Positions 50,611-51,286 of a stretch of DNA of 51,286 nucleotides are shown here, piece after piece. Made by a program: the position numbers and the translations under genes. Within the stretch, counting starts at the first letter, position 1. Every line of letters begins with the position of its first letter. The stretch is from Candidatus Electronema sp. (lineage in GTDB: Bacteria > Desulfobacterota > Desulfobulbia > Desulfobulbales > Desulfobulbaceae), in the NCBI GenBank assembly GCA_026645415.1, contig JAPEVH010000031.1, positions 1 through 51,286 on the forward strand. Direction: 5' to 3'. The notes under the pieces are model-generated. The model made no database searches and was not told the origin of the DNA. It saw nothing but the letters and a program-made list of their open reading frames with translations.

Positions 50611-51132
50611 TTATCTCCTCATGTCTTTAAGGAAAATTCCTCCTTCTTGTTGTGCCGCTTCATATGCGGCGTAACCGCCAACGGTGGTTGCGGAAACATA
50701 CCGGTAAAGTTGTAGATACTCGTTGCCGTAATAATTGCCATAGTTATCTATGGTTTTAAGAATCAGAATGGAATTCAATGGCTTTTTGCCATCTGCGTAT
50801 CCAATCTCCCAAGGACACCATCTGCTTTTCATCGAGTTGTCTGTAGCCAAAAAGAAGAACCAATCCAACTCAAAGATGCGTTCTTGAATCCGTTGCGCCG
50901 TCCGGCGATCCGGCGTGTCCGGCATTGTTGTGTCTTCCCAATCAATATAAACATCCCAACCTTGCGCTTGCAGGAACCCTTGGACTCCTTTTGCCAGCTC
51001 TGCATCCTTGTGGCTGTGAGATAGGAATGCTGTTTGACGGCCTGCTCGCTTCGCCTCATTTACAATTGCGGCGGACCGTTGCGATGGAGCCTGAGAAGCA
51101 TATGATAACAAACTATATTGTGGAATTGGCAT
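50611..51132 (-). CDS. TIR-domain protein
   Basis: A 173-residue TIR protein. TAFLSHSHKDAELAKGVQGF is strand A and the following helix, WDVYIDWEDTTMP the BB-loop region, and SRWCPWEIGYADG contains the Glu expected for NAD cleavage or cyclic-ADPR synthesis. The N-terminal ~30 residues are a short extension. It is the first gene of a two-gene unit with the membrane protein, a layout known from phage-defence-type loci. No CBASS, Thoeris ThsA or STAND partner is present in the window. Confidence 0.82.
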   Translation of the reverse strand: MPIPQYSLLSYASQAPSQRSAAIVNEAKRAGRQTAFLSHSHKDAELAKGVQGFLQAQGWDVYIDWEDTTMPDTPDRRTAQRIQERIFELDWFFFLATDNSMKSRWCPWEIGYADGKKPLNSILILKTIDNYGNYYGNEYLQLYRYVSATTVGGYAAYEAAQQEGGIFLKDMRR

Positions 51133-51259
51133 TTTTTCGCGATAGCAAAGTATAATATAATTAACCCAAGTTGCGACCTATAAAAACATCTGAATTTTCC
51201 CCTGTATGTGTTATGTTTTTGTTGCCTGAAAAACACACAACCGCATACAGGAGGAAACA

Positions 51260-51286
51260 ATGAATCTCGAAATTACAGCAATTTAC
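51260..51286 (+). CDS. Partial CDS at window end (MNLEITAIY...)
   Basis: AGGAGG lies five bases before an ATG at 51260, and nine codons follow before the window ends. The N-terminus is compatible with a MAPEG-family protein, but nine residues are too few to decide. The gene is divergent from the TIR pair; the gap between (51133-51259) presumably holds both promoters, with nothing else visible. Confidence 0.5.

Noticed and set aside
51260-51286. Naming the last gene as MAPEG
   Set aside because: Only nine residues are visible, so the resemblance cannot be tested.

Overview
The window looks like chromosomal DNA of a Gram-negative, largely anaerobic bacterium. Outer-membrane genes (TolC-type channel, lipoproteins), an AcsE-like methyltetrahydrofolate methyltransferase, a Tat-exported superoxide-reductase-like protein, glycogen synthase, and many TPR, caspase-like and toxin-antitoxin genes together suggest a Desulfobacterota (Desulfobulbales-type, possibly cable-bacterium-like) genome. 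That placement is inference; no rRNA or other decisive marker is present. No tRNA, rRNA or CRISPR array was recognised.

Layout. 1-2.5 kb: 3' part of an IS481 element abutting a TPR protein. 2.5-4.7 kb: a TMEM43-family membrane protein and a 3-beta-HSD/OleD-type reductase. 4.8-9.9 kb: an unusual co-directional cluster in which one ~75-residue peptidoglycan-binding-like module (four copies in three proteins) is fused to a HipA/Fam20-like kinase, a NodB polysaccharide deacetylase and a candidate cysteine peptidase, accompanied by a small lipoprotein and an L,D-transpeptidase-like protein. It ends in a five-unit, exactly 23-bp-period array of 12-bp inverted repeats. 10.3-17.1 kb: PlsC-ACP-AMP-ligase fusion, aroC, a decayed PIN toxin with intact antitoxin, glgA and a hypothetical gene.

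17.1-19.9 kb is a conflict/TA patch on the minus strand: class III Fic protein, internally deleted HNH nuclease with its partner, and a DUF4062 protein. A second 23-bp-period array lies upstream of a HU-like protein gene. 21.2-25.4 kb is housekeeping (prfC, rpe, pgi). 25.5-32.1 kb holds a coiled-coil protein, an SGNH hydrolase/beta-propeller-like pair, a gene remnant, and a minus-strand set with a caspase-like peptidase, a partner sharing its beta-domain, and a transglutaminase-elicitor-like protein with a His/Cys-rich N-terminus.

32.3-38.6 kb: HAD phosphatase, PilZ protein, two membrane/coiled-coil hypotheticals, AcsE-like methyltransferase, a superoxide-reductase-like protein, and a DUF2304/GT2 pair whose upstream edge is fused to an IS630 orfA. 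39.7-48.2 kb is a tight nine-gene minus-strand run: a 48-residue lipoprotein, deacetylase-like protein, TolC, VIT/CCC1, dapF, acyltransferase-3, queD, queE and a UDP-sugar dehydrogenase, many joined by ATGA overlaps. 48.4-50.1 kb carries a tandemly duplicated PIN toxin-antitoxin locus (one toxin frameshifted) with 69-bp direct repeats. 50.2-51.1 kb is a TIR plus membrane-protein pair, a candidate two-gene defence module; a divergent gene is cut by the window end.

The strongest candidates for a new system are the module-sharing effector-like cluster at 4.8-9.9 kb and the caspase/beta-domain/transglutaminase-elicitor set at 28.2-32.1 kb. The two 23-bp-period inverted-repeat arrays are the clearest unexplained non-coding signal.
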